DNA from: Maea johnstoni
Taxonomy: Eukaryota; Annelida; Polychaeta; Spionida; Magelonidae
Reading direction: 5' to 3'
DNA: 64,000 nucleotides
Assembly (NCBI GenBank): GCA_963942565.1
Contig: OZ012684.1
Coordinates: 66,556,015 to 66,620,014 of the forward strand
The notes under the pieces were generated by a model. It was not told the DNA's origin and made no database searches. It saw only the letters and a program-made list of their open reading frames with translations. Position 1 is the stretch's first letter. Every line of letters begins with the position of its first letter. The translations under genes were made by a program, and so were the position numbers. Shown piece by piece: positions 50,044-62,413 of this stretch.

Positions 50044-53000
50044 AGTGACTATCCATAGAGTAGACTGCTGAACTAATAGAGAGAAAGCCGAAGGTGTGCC
50101 TTTATATATCAAACATGGCCAAGAATTCCATTATAGGAGGTAAGGCTAGGGTTATTCTTACGAAACTTATTTGAACTGACAAATATTTATGCCCACGGTA
50201 CTTCTATACAAGTCTTAGACCCTCAATAAGTGTGTTCATTGCATTTTTGTTTATTTATTATTTCACATAACAGCAGTACTTAACAAAGAGGGAATATGCA
50301 TAGAGTGCTTAAATACTAAATGCATGCAGGCCTCTTTAGGAAGTTGGTCTAACTAAAGAGGTATCCTCCTCAGCAGGTATAACGGTCTACTAAAGAGTAT
50401 GTTAGGACATTGATGCTTTTCATTCAAGCAACATCCAATTCCTCTAGTATCCTAAGTTCAGATTCTACCCTTTTCTCGTTTCGCTATACTTCTATTGAAC
50501 ATTTTTCTTCCTGTCATTTAAAGTCACTTTTAACACTAATCCCTTAAAACTGTGGTTGTTTGATATAGCACATTTCAGACTGTAACAATATTAAAGCTTA
50601 AACATAAAATTGTAAAAACAAGAGTTCTTTTTCAATGTAATTGTAATTCAGCAACTACTATATATATTTTCCAGGGCCCCATTTTCATAAACCACAACTT
50701 TAATTGGATTTAAAAGGAACACCGGAGTATGTTGGCTAGAGCCAATAAGTATTTGAGTGTAATTACTGGCAATGTCTTACAGGTGTGTCTAATTGTTGAA
50801 TTGTCATTGAAGGCCAACTTCAACCAGCATGTTAAATTTCTTCCAGTATCGTTATTTCTGATTTCTGTGAACCTTTCAACTCTATAAAATTGGAATGTCT
50901 ATTTATTGTTCAAGGATTTATCTATGATAGGAAAGCTCACATGACATTGCCACTTGGTGACAATTTTGTTGAATCAATTATCACTTACCCCAATGAATTT
51001 TTTTTTAAATACTAAGTAGAGTAACATATCAAAATATTTCAAGAATATTTTCTAAATCCAACACGGACAGCAACTTACAACCATATACTTATCAACATGC
51101 AGGCGAGTTGTTTAAGTGTTTCTATAGACTATGTTGAAGAGGTGTAGGAGGTGAAAAGAAACCCTGGTCCCGGCATCATGAACATAACGACTGCATTCAG
51201 TGAGTCACCTGACCTATAGGTATGCAATAAAGCTGACAATGGTCCTCTTAGACAAGATATAACCACAATTTTCAGCCTCTTCTCTAGACCAAAATCAACT
51301 CCCTACAGACAACTTGCAAAGAATTAATTTTCTACTCATGACCAGACCAAACTTTAACTCTTTCCACCTGTGCCTTATGACTGGCCTAGAGTAATTTGGA
51401 CAGTGTTAAGATTTTTACAGGTAGATTAGTCCAGATTTAATCCTCAAATCCATCAGTAACCTGTTCAAGATATATTTCTTTCGCCCAGTAGCATAACCAA
51501 GATACAATTTTTTTGTCTATTCCATTGCACGTCAATAAAAACAGCACCTGGATACATCTAGATATGAGTGTAGTATCATAATAAGAGATACAGAGATTAC
51601 AAATATAATGACATCTTGGAATGTATATCCATGCTGAATGAAAAAATATGCAAAAATATTGATATATCAATATTATACAATATGGCTTTTTGAAATTTGT
51701 TTGAGAAAAATTGTTCGAGAAAAATAGAAAAATATGGCATCACACAATTATTCTTTAAAAAGCTTCCATACCCTTAGTTAGAAAATGTAGGTGTTAGCAG
51801 GATTCATACACAACTTCATAGTTATTGGATTTTTTTTTCAAAGGTGGGATCTACTTGCAGCTAATAAAAAAGTGTCATTTCTACTATGAGTTCTATAGAA
51901 AGTGGCACCCATCTAGTGGACATACTCTATATAATGTGTTAATTTTGCACATGTAAAGAAATGCTATTGGCACAGTTTAATAATTGTGTACGGGTATTGA
52001 ATTACAAGCTATCATGTCAGCATGTTGTACAATACTAGCATAGGTATCAGATCTACAAATAATGGAGCGTAGTTAAATGAATGTGGACTCCTGTAAGGCG
52101 CAAAAAAAAGGATTTATTAAATTTACGTAATATCAACATAATATCCAGTATTGGGTGGCTTGTGTTAAGTTCTCCAAGTTGGCAGGTTTCTTCTTGTACG
52201 TAGGCAGTAGATTCTATAGCACCCACTTGATCTGGGCACTATCAAAGATACTATGAAATGTAAATCTAACTTTATCTCTCTTTTAGGAGCTTGAGGAAAG
52301 TAGCTGGTCGGCGTTTATGGGCCACTAAAGGGGATACAGGCAGAAAGTAAAAACTGTCTGCTATGAAAAATGATAAGGCCTAAAAAAAAAGTTGTTTGTT
52401 TCTTGTAACCCTACCCTAACAAGTTTCTATTCAAAAAAATCCCTACCCTAAAGTTTTTATCGCCCATCCAACTCCCAATCAACGTAAAACATGCATAAAA
52501 CACACATTATTGACCAAAAAAATAATGCAAAAACTTTTTTTTACCGACCTACGGACCCTATATTTTTTCGGACCGTTACAGGAACAAACAATTTTTTTTT
52601 TTAGGCCTATGAGTATGCAAGAGGAAAACTGTAACTCAGGTTTCACCCTGATCTAATACATTTCTGCATATAATAAAAATGAAAACCCATTTAAACATAT
52701 TCTTATCTAAGTTTTTTCATTTTATTTGTTATTTTCAGGGTAGATGGTTAAAATCTTTCATTGAGAATTGGAATTTCAAAATACCCATATTCGATATGTA
52801 ATTTTAATTTGGCCTTGTTTTGCCTTGGTTATAATAATTTCTATTCAAATATACAACCAAATGAAGTGAGTGAGAATTTGAATTTCAAAATCTTCATAAT
52901 AAATTGGTTAGTTAATTTTGGTCTTGTTTTGCCATGGTTATGATAATTTTTATTCCATTTCCAGTTTTGGACAAGAGTAATTAATCTATCTTTGCATATA

Positions 53001-53743
53001 TAATTATCCCCAACGCTACTCTTCAAAGAATATATCCAAATAAATCAGATCTCATTAATAAAGTGAAATCAAACTCGTCAAAGCTTTGTCAACTCGTTAC
53101 CCCTTCATCCTTTGCTGTAAATTAGTGCAGCATGGGTAATGAAAAATGAATAACGAATAGTTCTGAGGAAAAAGATAATCGGAAAACAAGTAAAGCATTC
53201 AAAAACATGTTGTTTAAAGTTCACTTGTTGGCTTTGGTTATGTTATGCTGGTTATTGTTCTAAAATTTGTACTCACCACAACCACATCATAAGGGCTGTG
53301 CAATGTGTTAAATACTTTGGGCCCTATTATAAGGTAGGAACTTATGTTGATGCCTGTATGTTTTTAACTCTGCGTATGTGTTTTTGAGATGATCATTTCT
53401 GGTCCTTGTATTATCTTCCTTGTGCTAAAAAACAATAATTTCTATTTGTGATATTATATGCAAAATCTTAATCACATTTGTGCATCCCATGAAACAGGAA
53501 AAATCCTGCCTGTGGATAGTCCAAGCTTCAGACTAGTCATTGCAACCATTTTGTGTGCAGCAGGAACACCAGTGACATCTATAAGGTCATTGCTGAACTA
53601 AACTGATATGACATGCATGTCATGCAAAGACTTGCACGTTACTTTAAAATGTCAAGTATAAAAACATACACCCCACACCAAAACCCAGTGACATGCAGGT
53701 TTCTTATTACTTAGCCTTTTAAAAATCCCTTTTATCTATATAA

Positions 53744-53745
<2 letters not shown>

Positions 53746-53837
<92 letters not shown>
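53746..53837. repeat. (CT)n microsatellite, about 92 bp
   Basis: Uninterrupted CT dinucleotides inside an intron. Confidence 0.97.
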
Positions 53838-53841
<4 letters not shown>

Positions 53842-54666
53842 CATACCCTCATATCTTGAGGTTTTATGAATATATCCTAGGGTGTTTGTCCTCTATTCAT
53901 GAATTTATAAGCATAACAATCAAATCTTAAAACAAACATGCATTTTCTCTGATGGAACTATTTGCTGACGTAAAATTCCAATATGTAAAGGTAAGACTCA
54001 AATAAGATGTATATCTCAGTAAAAGAGAACTGCCAGATCTTCTACCTGTACATACATCTCCAGTCAGAATCTTCAAGTGGCCTACAGCCATAAATACTCT
54101 TTCCATGAACCCTCTTCTCTCCCTTATTCCCCCTCAGAGAACACTAATAGGCTGAGGCTGAGCTGGGAAAACACCACTTTGATGTAATCCCAGTGAGAGA
54201 CTCAGTCATTTGTAAGAATGGGAATTTCATGAGGTTTTCAGCACACTGACTCCAACAATTGAACCTCACTTTCCCACTCAAAATCTCTAGGAATTAAAAA
54301 GTAATATGATTCATTCTGCTCGTAAATGTATTGTTTTCCAAGATGTAGAAAGTAGGTAATAAACAGGTATTAAGCGTCATCCACAATTACCATATATAGC
54401 GTATAAGCTTTCAAGTGTTTTGCCACTGAATAACTAACTTAAGACTGGCCCTTCAATTGAAATAGAGGAGATTATTTAGCGATCTTTGAGTTCTCCCCTG
54501 CACCTAGTAGCCATACAAGATTGAAGTAAATTGTGTGACTACTGACTAGCATTCTCAAGATCTGTTTATTGGGCAAGATCAGCATTGCCAGCCATTTTAT
54601 TTGGAGTATGAAGCCCCCGAGCCAGCAACAAACACTAGACAAAGGTCATAGTTCTATAGACTACTA

Positions 54667-54890
54667 GGGCCTGACCTGATAGCCGAGTGGTGTAAGGCAT
54701 TGCCACTGACTGCTTGCTGTCTCTCACCACTGCCCGGGTTCATATCTTGGTCAGGGCATGTGAGAATATTACCAGTGACTATGGGATGGGCAGTGGTTTT
54801 TGCTGGGTACTCCGGTTTCCTCCACCACTTACAACTGACTCATCACGATTTAGCCTAAATATGGCAAATAAGTGAAATAAAAGTTCTTGA
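54667..54890 (+). mobile_element. tRNA-derived SINE
   Basis: Starts GGGCCTGACCTGATAGCCGA; the A box TAGCCGAGTGG (54680-54690) and a worn B box GGTTCATATCT (54737-54747) are spaced as in a long-variable-arm tRNA (Leu/Ser type). A tRNA-unrelated body follows with GGTACTCCGGTTTCCTCC and an AAATAAGTGAAATAAAAG tail. The 3' border is approximate. Plus orientation. Confidence 0.8.
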
Positions 54891-55973
54891 AATCTTAAAT
54901 CCTTTTTATTTGAATTGGATAGTCAGCTTTAAGACCCCTTATTCTGTCTGTGAGAGTACTTGTCCCTTGAGTGTAGCAAGAAGACAACAAGCAGGTGTTA
55001 AGTGCTCCACCCACGCAGAGTTGACAGCAGAGGGCCATTAGAACTCAAGTAGTGACTTTTAGGCATGTAGAAAAACTCCCTACAGACTCATAAAGGGATA
55101 TTCACTAACAGGACTAGTCACTGCCTAAGTCAGCCTTGATAAGTAAAAATATTCCTGATCTTGACAAGTCAATACAAAAACATTGCAATCAGAATATTAG
55201 GGTTGTGGGTAAGGTTCTGGTCGAAATTTCTCCTTCGAATAAGTACGGCAAAATGCTTCAGCCAATAACAATAAAGTCAGGATGATTTGGGGCACTACAG
55301 TAAGTAGGCATAACTTGTTAAGGCATGCTAGTAAATAATTAGCTTTAAAAGTTTTAAACACAAACATTTGAATTTCATACATATGCAATGACAAACTAAA
55401 AATATGCTGATTCTAACAGCTATTAAACCCATCATTTAGAACGGAATCATAGATGCTACAAAATAGGTGGCAGATTTGCATTATAGTCCTAATTTGCTTA
55501 CTCGTAATTAAATAGCCATGGACAGATCCAAAAGGCAACCACCTATCCCAAAAATCACCAGGTAATAGGTGGGAAGCAGTTAATACTCGAACGTAAGTTT
55601 TTCTTCCATACACATTTTGCTAAGCAAAGAATCTTCAAATATTTCCAAATTTCCAATGTTGTGCCTTATCATGACAATATGTGCATATTTGTCTAATCAT
55701 GTAAATACAGAAGTGTTGAATTACAGCATGCTTGCTGCGTCTCAAAAAGGCCTGAATATTGTGAAAATACCTTAAAATTAAAACATATTTTACAGAATAT
55801 TAGAAAGAGAAAAATCAGAAGAACCCAACAAATAACTCAATTTCAAATTGATTGCAAATCCATGCTTTATACCGGAGTTATTTTCAAGACATAGTCCTAC
55901 AATCTCTTTAAAGATGGGTTACTGGCAAGCCATGAATTAATAATTTTGATAATGGAGTAGACTTTTTTTTTTT

Positions 55974-56258
55974 GGTGTCTCTTGGTCAAAGTAGGAGGTG
56001 TTGCTCACTTTGCTGACCGCTGGTTTAAAAGGAATATCAATACATAATAATGAAGTAAGAGACTTTGTTGAACTTTTGGTGCCTTCGATGTGAACTCCTG
56101 GTCAAATAGAGTGTTGCCCACTCTGCTGACCACTGGTTTAAAAGGAATATCAATAAACAATAATGAAGTAAGAGATTTTGTTTACCTTTTGGTGTCTTCG
56201 ATGTGAACTCTTGGTCAAAGTAGAAGGCGTCGTCCACCCTGCTGACCGCTGGTTTGAA
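55974..56258 (-). repeat. 113-bp tandem copies of an RSK exon donor edge
   Basis: The innermost copy is the real end of exon 56186-56353. Two further copies follow downstream in gene sense, aligned from GGTGCC at 56078 and GGTGTC at 55974 on the plus strand, with spacing 113 and 104 bp. Each carries about 67 exon bases (CAGCGGTCAGCA...-like) plus 45 bases of intron (plus-strand AGGAATATCAATA, AATAATGAAGTAAGAG). The middle copy has TT where the donor GT would be, and the outer copy lacks 11 bases near it. They look like relics. Confidence 0.88.
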
Positions 56259-56353
56259 GGGAGGGTTAAGCTGCCTTTTCATCAGCTTCTCCCAGTCGAT
56301 CGTTGAGAAAAATGCATGTTTCTTGATTCCTTCTATGCCCTCGACTCCAATAC
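56186..56353 (-). CDS. RPS6KA: RSK exon: AGC-kinase C-terminal tail
   Basis: 168-nt exon encoding 55 whole codons, including EGIKKHAFFSTIDWEKL, PPFKPAV, DAFYFDQEFTSKTPK, with split codons at both ends. This is the AGC tail. The TP corresponds to RSK1 Thr359, an ERK site, and the exon border falls inside the Asp codon between it and Ser363. Both edges are duplicated in the adjoining introns: an alternative acceptor lies 48 bp upstream (exon start 56401, in frame, no stop), and two partial copies of the donor edge lie at 55974-56150. Confidence 0.97.
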
Positions 56354-56450
56354 CTGCAAAACACAGCAAACAAAATACACTAAACATCCAAAATCTGATA
56401 TCTGCAAAACACAGCAAACAAAATACATTACACATCCAAAATCATGTCAA
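56354..56450 (-). repeat. Tandem duplication of an RSK splice acceptor (48 bp)
   Basis: The minus-strand sequence tttgctgtgttttgcag occurs twice, ending at 56354 and 56402, within a 48-bp unit. The inner site is the conserved exon start. Using the outer site would add 16 codons, reading DIRFWMFSVFCLLCFA between NRL and GIGVEG, without a stop or frame change. This adds a hydrophobic cysteine-containing stretch to the kinase tail. Confidence 0.85.
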
Positions 56451-56855
56451 ATTTCAGGTGTCCAAATATAGATGGTAGCAGGGTCTTAGCCAGGATTTCA
56501 AAAAAACCTGTTCAAAACAGCAATTTCAAAATTTCTGCCCGTCCAGATTTAGCTACTTATTAACTTCAAATCCTTATACCAGCTACAATTAATAGCCTAG
56601 TGTGTCATAAAGGGCAATTCACACTTCAGCTATGTCATAGAAGATGGTTTGTTAGGAAAATATTTGTTTATTACACCTCAAAAGTCAAAATTGAAAAATC
56701 TGGATAGAAATTTTTGCCTGTCCGAACAAGAGGTTTGTAGGAAATTACCTGTCCAAAAGACAGGCATGACGGGTCCTGGCTAAGTCCCTGGATGGTAGCC
56801 CTGTAGATTGGGACATTTATGAATACCTTTGGTTTAGATAAAAACTACACTTAAC

Positions 56856-57196
56856 TAGGACTGTCATTGATATGACAAGTATCGATCGATCGAAAATATT
56901 ATGTCAATTGTTATGTCAATTAATCGAAACACATTTTTTCTGCCTTTTACGCCATTTTTAGCCAACGCTAATAAGAATTTTGAAGAGAAACTTAAGTATT
57001 CAATCAAAAAGTGTTGAGAAAACCTTCATTGTCTTTGCATTGTGAGAATCTTAGGATCCTAGCAACAAAAATAGTGTGGAACATGTGAAAATATTCTATT
57101 AGTGCAGTTCTTCAAAATCGAATCGAAATAATCGGAATCGAAAAATAAAATGTCAATGATCGAATCGAAAAAAAATGGATGTCAATGACAGTCCTA
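56856..57196 (-). mobile_element. MITE with 8-bp TSD, hAT-like, copy B
   Basis: 341-bp relative of the element at 59526-59891 in opposite orientation, with the same TAGGACTGTCATTGA ends. The flanking 8-mers CACTTAAC and CACATAAC differ at one position, suggesting an older insertion. The two copies form an inverted pair 2.3 kb apart within one intron. Confidence 0.87.
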
Positions 57197-57238
57197 CACA
57201 TAACTTCACATCCAAAATCAGGTATCAATTTGAATACG

Positions 57239-57548
57239 GACCTAAGCCAAGATTTGGAAACTGGGTGCCCTAAAATGGCAATTGTGAAATATTTGGGCAC
57301 CTATTATTATTTTTCAAAGGGAGACCACAACTCAGATTAAAACAATAAGCAAGAATTCACTCTAAATAAAATAGAGCATACTGCCCAAATACAATGCTAT
57401 GGGAATTATATTGAGGTGAAAAATATTCAATAATATGCCTAAAATTTACTTTTTTTAGAAACTCCTCAAATGTTGGTGTGTCCTGAAGGGTGAATTTCTG
57501 AAGGTTTGGGTGTCCAAATGATGCCCAGATGGCCTGCTGGCTTAGACT
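57239..57548 (+). mobile_element. Interspersed GGTGTCC-type repeat
   Basis: Ends GACCTAAGCCAAGATTTGGA and GATGGCCTGCTGGCTTAGAC; inside GTGTCCTGAAGGGTGAATTT and ACAATGCTATGGGAATTATA. Lies just past MITE copy B. Confidence 0.72.
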
Positions 57549-58432
57549 ATTGTTTAGATGGTAGCCCACTGGGCAAGTGAATTGAGGTTTCTAAGAACAA
57601 ACTTGGGTGAGATCAAGCTTCACTTAACATCCAAAATCAGGTGTCAGTATAGATGGTAGCCAAATGGATTGAGGCTTCTACAGATATTTTTGGGTGACCA
57701 ACAATTGAAATGAGGCCCAAGAATACCCTTAGCGCCATTAATGGACTAAATTGGTAACTCAATATATGAAGCAGAAAATGCATTGAGGTATCTAAAATCA
57801 GCACACACAACTGATATTGTTCCTCACAAATGATCATTAATTTGATGCTATTTTTGGCATATCACCATGTTAAAAGCTAAAAATAAAATGTCATCCTGAA
57901 TGCAACTCTCATACCCTGTTTTTCTTTTAACATTTTTAATGCCAGTATAAACTTTTATCCTTGAAAGCAACCTAAATATCCTGTTGGTATTGTAGACAGT
58001 CATGAATTTGCAGGTATTTTTTTGCTTTTCAACATGTTTAAAGATAAAAATAAAGTCATTGTTGTAATTAACGTACATATCCTGTTGATATCATAGATAA
58101 TCACAATGTCACAAATATTTCTGACATGAAATTCTAACATGTTTAATGCTAACAATAAATTGTCATCCGTAAAAATAACCCACACATCCTGATATAGTTC
58201 ATGACAGACAGTCCTGAAATAGTAACTGTATTGTAAAAATAGTGCCACCAATTGTTTATTATGTAACTATTTTGTAAGCTTTCATATTATTGATTGACGC
58301 CAACATCAACAAATAGCCAATGCAATTTCATGGATTTGACAACTTCAATAAAATACTTATCAAATACTACAGAAGGTATCAGAGAGGTTTATCTGGCCAT
58401 GCTGTCCTAGACTTTGCAAATTCCAACCCTTC

Positions 58433-58612
58433 CAACGCCAAAGGACACGGATGCAAAAAAAATTAAAAACCATGTAAACCCTGTCATGTTGGTATTCTTT
58501 GGATAGCTCTCACGGAGTACTCTCAGATGAATAGCCATTTGCCAGGGTTTCAGTCATTTTTCAGGGGGTTTTTTTTTCATCATTTTGCATAGGCCAAATA
58601 AGCCACCAGCAC
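58433..58612 (+). mobile_element. CCCTT-family MITE, degraded
   Basis: Starts CCAACCCTTCCAACGCCAAA and runs to CCAAATAAGCCACCAGCA; ends no longer TTAA. Confidence 0.7.
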
Positions 58613-59525
58613 ATTCAGTGCTAACTGAATATGGTCAGTTGCTTGCTTTGAAGCCACGTATGTGGACAATGCGACTGTTGGACATTGTTTGACATTCAAC
58701 ATGCCGAATAATAAAACCATATTTCCTGTTGATGATGTTCAGCACCTGAATAAGCAACTGCTATTGCCTCTTAACATATACTACTGCACATCCTAGCATC
58801 GTTTAGCATAAAAGAATGATGATTCTTTATCTCTTAGAAAGAAACTAATGCATACTTGGAAATAATGTAATGCTAGTAATGTTTAAAAGGTACTATAAAG
58901 TAATGCCAATGGTGTTTCTACATTCTACCGATCTCAATTAGATATTTGCTTCTAGGTAACTGCATTACGGCAGGTCTGACTTGTGAAAGCAAATCCTGAT
59001 TGAGACAAAACATCCTGCTTATAGAATCCACTTAATGACATGCACTTCCTCACTGGTAATTAATTGCAGTACGGTGGGCGACACATACAAAAGATGTAGA
59101 ACCTTACATCTTGTACAGACACATTTAAATATAGTCTACCTTTGAAAAGGTTCACTTTGTTACTGTTTATTTACGGATGTTTTTAATTTGCCGATTTGCC
59201 GATCAGACTTGATCAGTGATATAAGCTTTGGAAATTCTAGAAAGCTTCAGAATGGCAATTTTACAACAAAAATGGACCAACTGGATGTCTGCCCTGTTCT
59301 TTAAGCAGACAGGGGGTAGTCTAGGATATACTTGACAGACTTCTTATATTCAGATTAATGATGCGTGATGTTGGTAATTGATACTGGCTAGTGCCCGTTA
59401 GTTGACTTCACTCATCAAAAGCCAAGCCACTCTCTTGGCCCATCAGTATTACCTAGCCTTCTATATCACCTATTTATAAAGTAGTCCTAAGAATTCCTTA
59501 CAGGAGAATCAAAGTTGGCATACAG

Positions 59526-59891
59526 TAGGACTGTCATTGACATCCATTTTTTTTCGATTCGATCATTGACATTTTATTTTTTGATTCCGATTATTTCGAT
59601 TCGATTGTGAAGAACTGCTGTAATAGAATATTTTCACATGTTCCACACTATTTTTGTGGCTAGGATCCTAAGATTCCCACAATGCAAAGACAATGAAGGT
59701 TTTCTCAACACTTTCTGATTAGATACTTGAGTTTCTCTTCAAAATTCTTAATAGCGTTGGCTAAAAATTGCGTAAAAGGCTGAAAAAATGTGTTTCGATT
59801 AATTCGATTCGATTAACATAATATTTTTTTCTCGATTAATTGGAAAAATTATTTCGATCGATCGATACTTGTCATATCAATGACAGTCCTA
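59526..59891 (+). mobile_element. MITE with 8-bp TSD, hAT-like, copy A
   Basis: 366-bp element with inverted ends TAGGACTGTCATTGA, flanked by perfect 8-bp repeats GCATACAG (59518-59525, 59892-59899). The interior carries TTCGATTCGAT and CGATCGATCGA palindromic motifs near the ends and no reading frame. The 8-bp TSD suggests hAT mobilisation. A second copy lies reversed at 56856-57196. Confidence 0.88.
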
Positions 59892-59997
59892 GCATACAGG
59901 AGGCATTTTTCTGATATTCCTATTTTTCGAGCTTTAAAGCCTCAAAAGACAATGCTGTGCAAAGTATCTTTAAGATACACTACTATACAGAACATTT

Positions 59998-60520
59998 GGT
60001 CATGTTGTACTTTGCGACCTCAATTCTGGTACGTACCAGAATTGTGCAATTCCGGTACGTACCAGAATTGTCCGACTATACAATTCTGGTACACATTTTC
60101 TTCCAGAATTGTTACTACAATTCTGGGACGCACCAGAATTGTCCGTGAATTATTTTCATATTGCTTGTTGAGTGACGCCGTGAGTTAAGTGCTTTGCCGC
60201 TAATATTCATTTCTTCCGGAACTACTCGATACATTACGATGAAGTATGTGACCAACGGCACCATTTAGCCCACAGGTAAAAAAAATTCAGACAATTCTGG
60301 TACATCCCCGTATTGCCTGAATAAACAATTCTGGTGCACTTATAATACCAGAATTGTTCTGACAATTCTGATACGTTCTAGAATTGTTTGCAGGGAACAA
60401 TTCTGGTACGTACTAGAATTGCAAAATTATCTCAACAATTCTGGTACGTACTAGAATTGCAAAATTATCTCAACAATTCTGGTACGTACCAGAATTGAGG
60501 TCGCAAAGTACAACATGACC
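59998..60520. mobile_element. 523-bp inverted-repeat element with nested palindromes and 8-bp TSD
   Basis: The 47-bp termini are perfect inverted repeats starting GGTCATGTTGTACTTTGCGA and ending in the reverse complement. The element is flanked by identical 8-bp repeats GAACATTT (59990-59997, 60521-60528). Inside, variants of a 24-bp palindrome centred on GGTACGTACC with arms CAATTCT/AGAATTG occur about eight times. There is no coding capacity, so it is non-autonomous. An 8-bp TSD is made by hAT and Merlin transposases; the GG...CC ends might favour Merlin, but the family is not established. Confidence 0.88.
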
Positions 60521-60714
60521 GAACATTTTGCTTATCTAAATCTTGAATAAGGGTTCCATATGACACAGGTAATTTAAAGAAGACCTTCAAATGCCATAAA
60601 GATATTAACTTAGGAAGACAAATATCACAGCTGCTTGCAGAAATTTCCCATCAGCTTTATTTTTCTATACAGTAGCCAGCCCAGGCATACCTCATTTTGC
60701 CTTGTTATCTACTT

Positions 60715-61135
60715 GAGAGACTCTTCAACAACAAAAGTTGTTTCTATTTCTAAACAAAAGTGATTCCCTTAAACTAAGTACCCCCAATCAAGCTTTATTC
60801 TAACTGGTAGCTATGGTTATACCTTGATGGTGCCGTGCTATCTACTTAAGTAACCCTAACCAATTAGGCCCTCGTTAACCAGAAGATATGGTTACACCTC
60901 AAAGTTATATACTAGAAGACTCTTCAACTAACCTCACCCCAATCAAGTATATTTCTAACCAAAAGTGAGTCTCTGAAACTAAGTACCCCCAATTAAGCTT
61001 TATTCTAACTGGAAGCTATGGTTATACATTGATGGTGCCCTGTTATCTACTTCGGAGTCTTCTTAACTAACTCTATCCAATTAGGCCTTTGTTAACCACA
61101 AGCTAGGGTTACACATCATGTTATATGAAATTCTT
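60715..61135 (+). repeat. Tandem duplication of about 205 bp
   Basis: The segment containing AAACTAAGTACCCCCAAT, CAAGCTTTATTCTAACTGG and TAGCTATGGTTATAC recurs 205 bp later (60771 and 60976) with moderate divergence. Confidence 0.75.
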
Positions 61136-61611
61136 CCACCAGCCGACAAACCTTTTTAGGCCTGTTCCTAAGGTAATATCTCACTGGTGCAATGGCATCT
61201 GCTTAATTAGTCTCTTCAATTGTCCCAGCCCAAATTATCCCCATCCCCTTCTCCAACCTGTTGCTATGGTTATACAATGAAACCTCTAAGATGAAAAACA
61301 CTTAAATGTCAGGGCAAAATTGTTCACATCCCTGAAGTCCCATCTCAATGTATAAGGTACAATTGGGACTGGAAAATTCTGTTCATATCCATCCATCCAT
61401 CCACCTCGTGGATGTTCACATTAGGAGATTCACTCTAAGTCGTTATTTGCCTCAACAGCTATCTGCTTGGGAGTCTCTTTAAGAAGCACACAGTTTAACC
61501 ATTTTCACGGGTCATGTACAGCTATGAGGGTCAAACACCAAGTCAGTTGGCTGGATTACATAGAACACCCTATTAAGTGAAAGAAGTAGTACCTCAATTG
61601 TTGATCCCAGT

Positions 61612-62360
61612 TGTACCCTTATTGCTGTTACTTACTAAGTCTGTTTGCTGGATTAAACAGCCTCACCTATCTATTCCTGGTTAGATGAGTTGTACCCTTA
61701 TTGCTATTACTTACTAAGTCTGTTAGCTGGATTAAACAGCCTCATCTATCTATTCTGGTTAGATGAGTTGTACCCTTATTGCTATTACTTACTATGTCTG
61801 TTTGCTGGATTAAACAGCCTCATCTATCTATTCCTGGTTAGATGAGTTGTACCCTTATTGCTGTTACTTACTATGTCTGTTTGCTGGATTAAACAGCCTC
61901 ATCTATCTATTCCTGGTTAGATGAGTTGTACCCTTATTGCTATTACTTACTAAGTCTGTTAGCTGGATTAAACAGCCTCACCTATCTATTCCTGGTTAGA
62001 TGAGTTGTACCCTTATTGCTATTACTTACTATGGCTGTTTGCTGGATTAAACAGCCTCACCTATGTATCATTTGGTTAGAGGAGTTGTACCCTTATTGCT
62101 ATTCCTTACTATGTCTGTTTGCTGGATTAAACAGCCTCACCTATGTATCATTTGGTTAGAGGAGTTGTACCCTTATTGCTATTCCTTACTATGTCTGTTT
62201 GCTGGATTAAACAGCCTCACCTATGTATCATTTGGTTAGAGGAGTTGTACCCTTATTGCTATAACTTAATAAGTCTGCTAGCTGGATTAAACAGCCTATT
62301 CCTGGTTAGATAAGTTGTACTTCTATTGCTATTACTTACTAAGTCTGTTAGCTGGATTAA
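61612..62360 (-). repeat. 79-bp minisatellite made of an RSK splice donor edge, about 10 copies
   Basis: On the minus strand each unit contains AATCCAGCAAACAGACTTA followed by gtaagtaatagcaataaggg. It matches the last 19 bases of exon 62752-62840 (AATCCAGCAAACAGACTTG) and the start of the following intron (gtaagtaatt...aataaggtt). The remaining unit sequence is intron-like. Most copies keep GTAAGT, so they are plausible decoy donors. A 300-bp interspersed element (62414-62714) lies between the array and the parent exon. Confidence 0.9.
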
Positions 62361-62413
62361 ATAAAATAAAAACTTACAAGTCTATCCCTTGGTTAGGGGA
62401 GTTGTACCATGGG

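Larger units (their letters stand above)
46459..56185 (-). other. RSK intron (9.7 kb) between phosphosite exons
   Basis: Contains diverged tandem segments sharing GGTATCTTGCAGA (about 47700-48370), a 78-bp hairpin element (47986-48063), CAG/CAGGTG-rich unique blocks (48860-49080, 49540-49860), a CCCTT-family MITE remnant (49866-50043), a (CT)n tract, a tRNA-derived SINE (54667-54890), and the exon-edge copies at 55974-56150. 50050-53700 is mostly unique AT-rich sequence. Confidence 0.75.
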
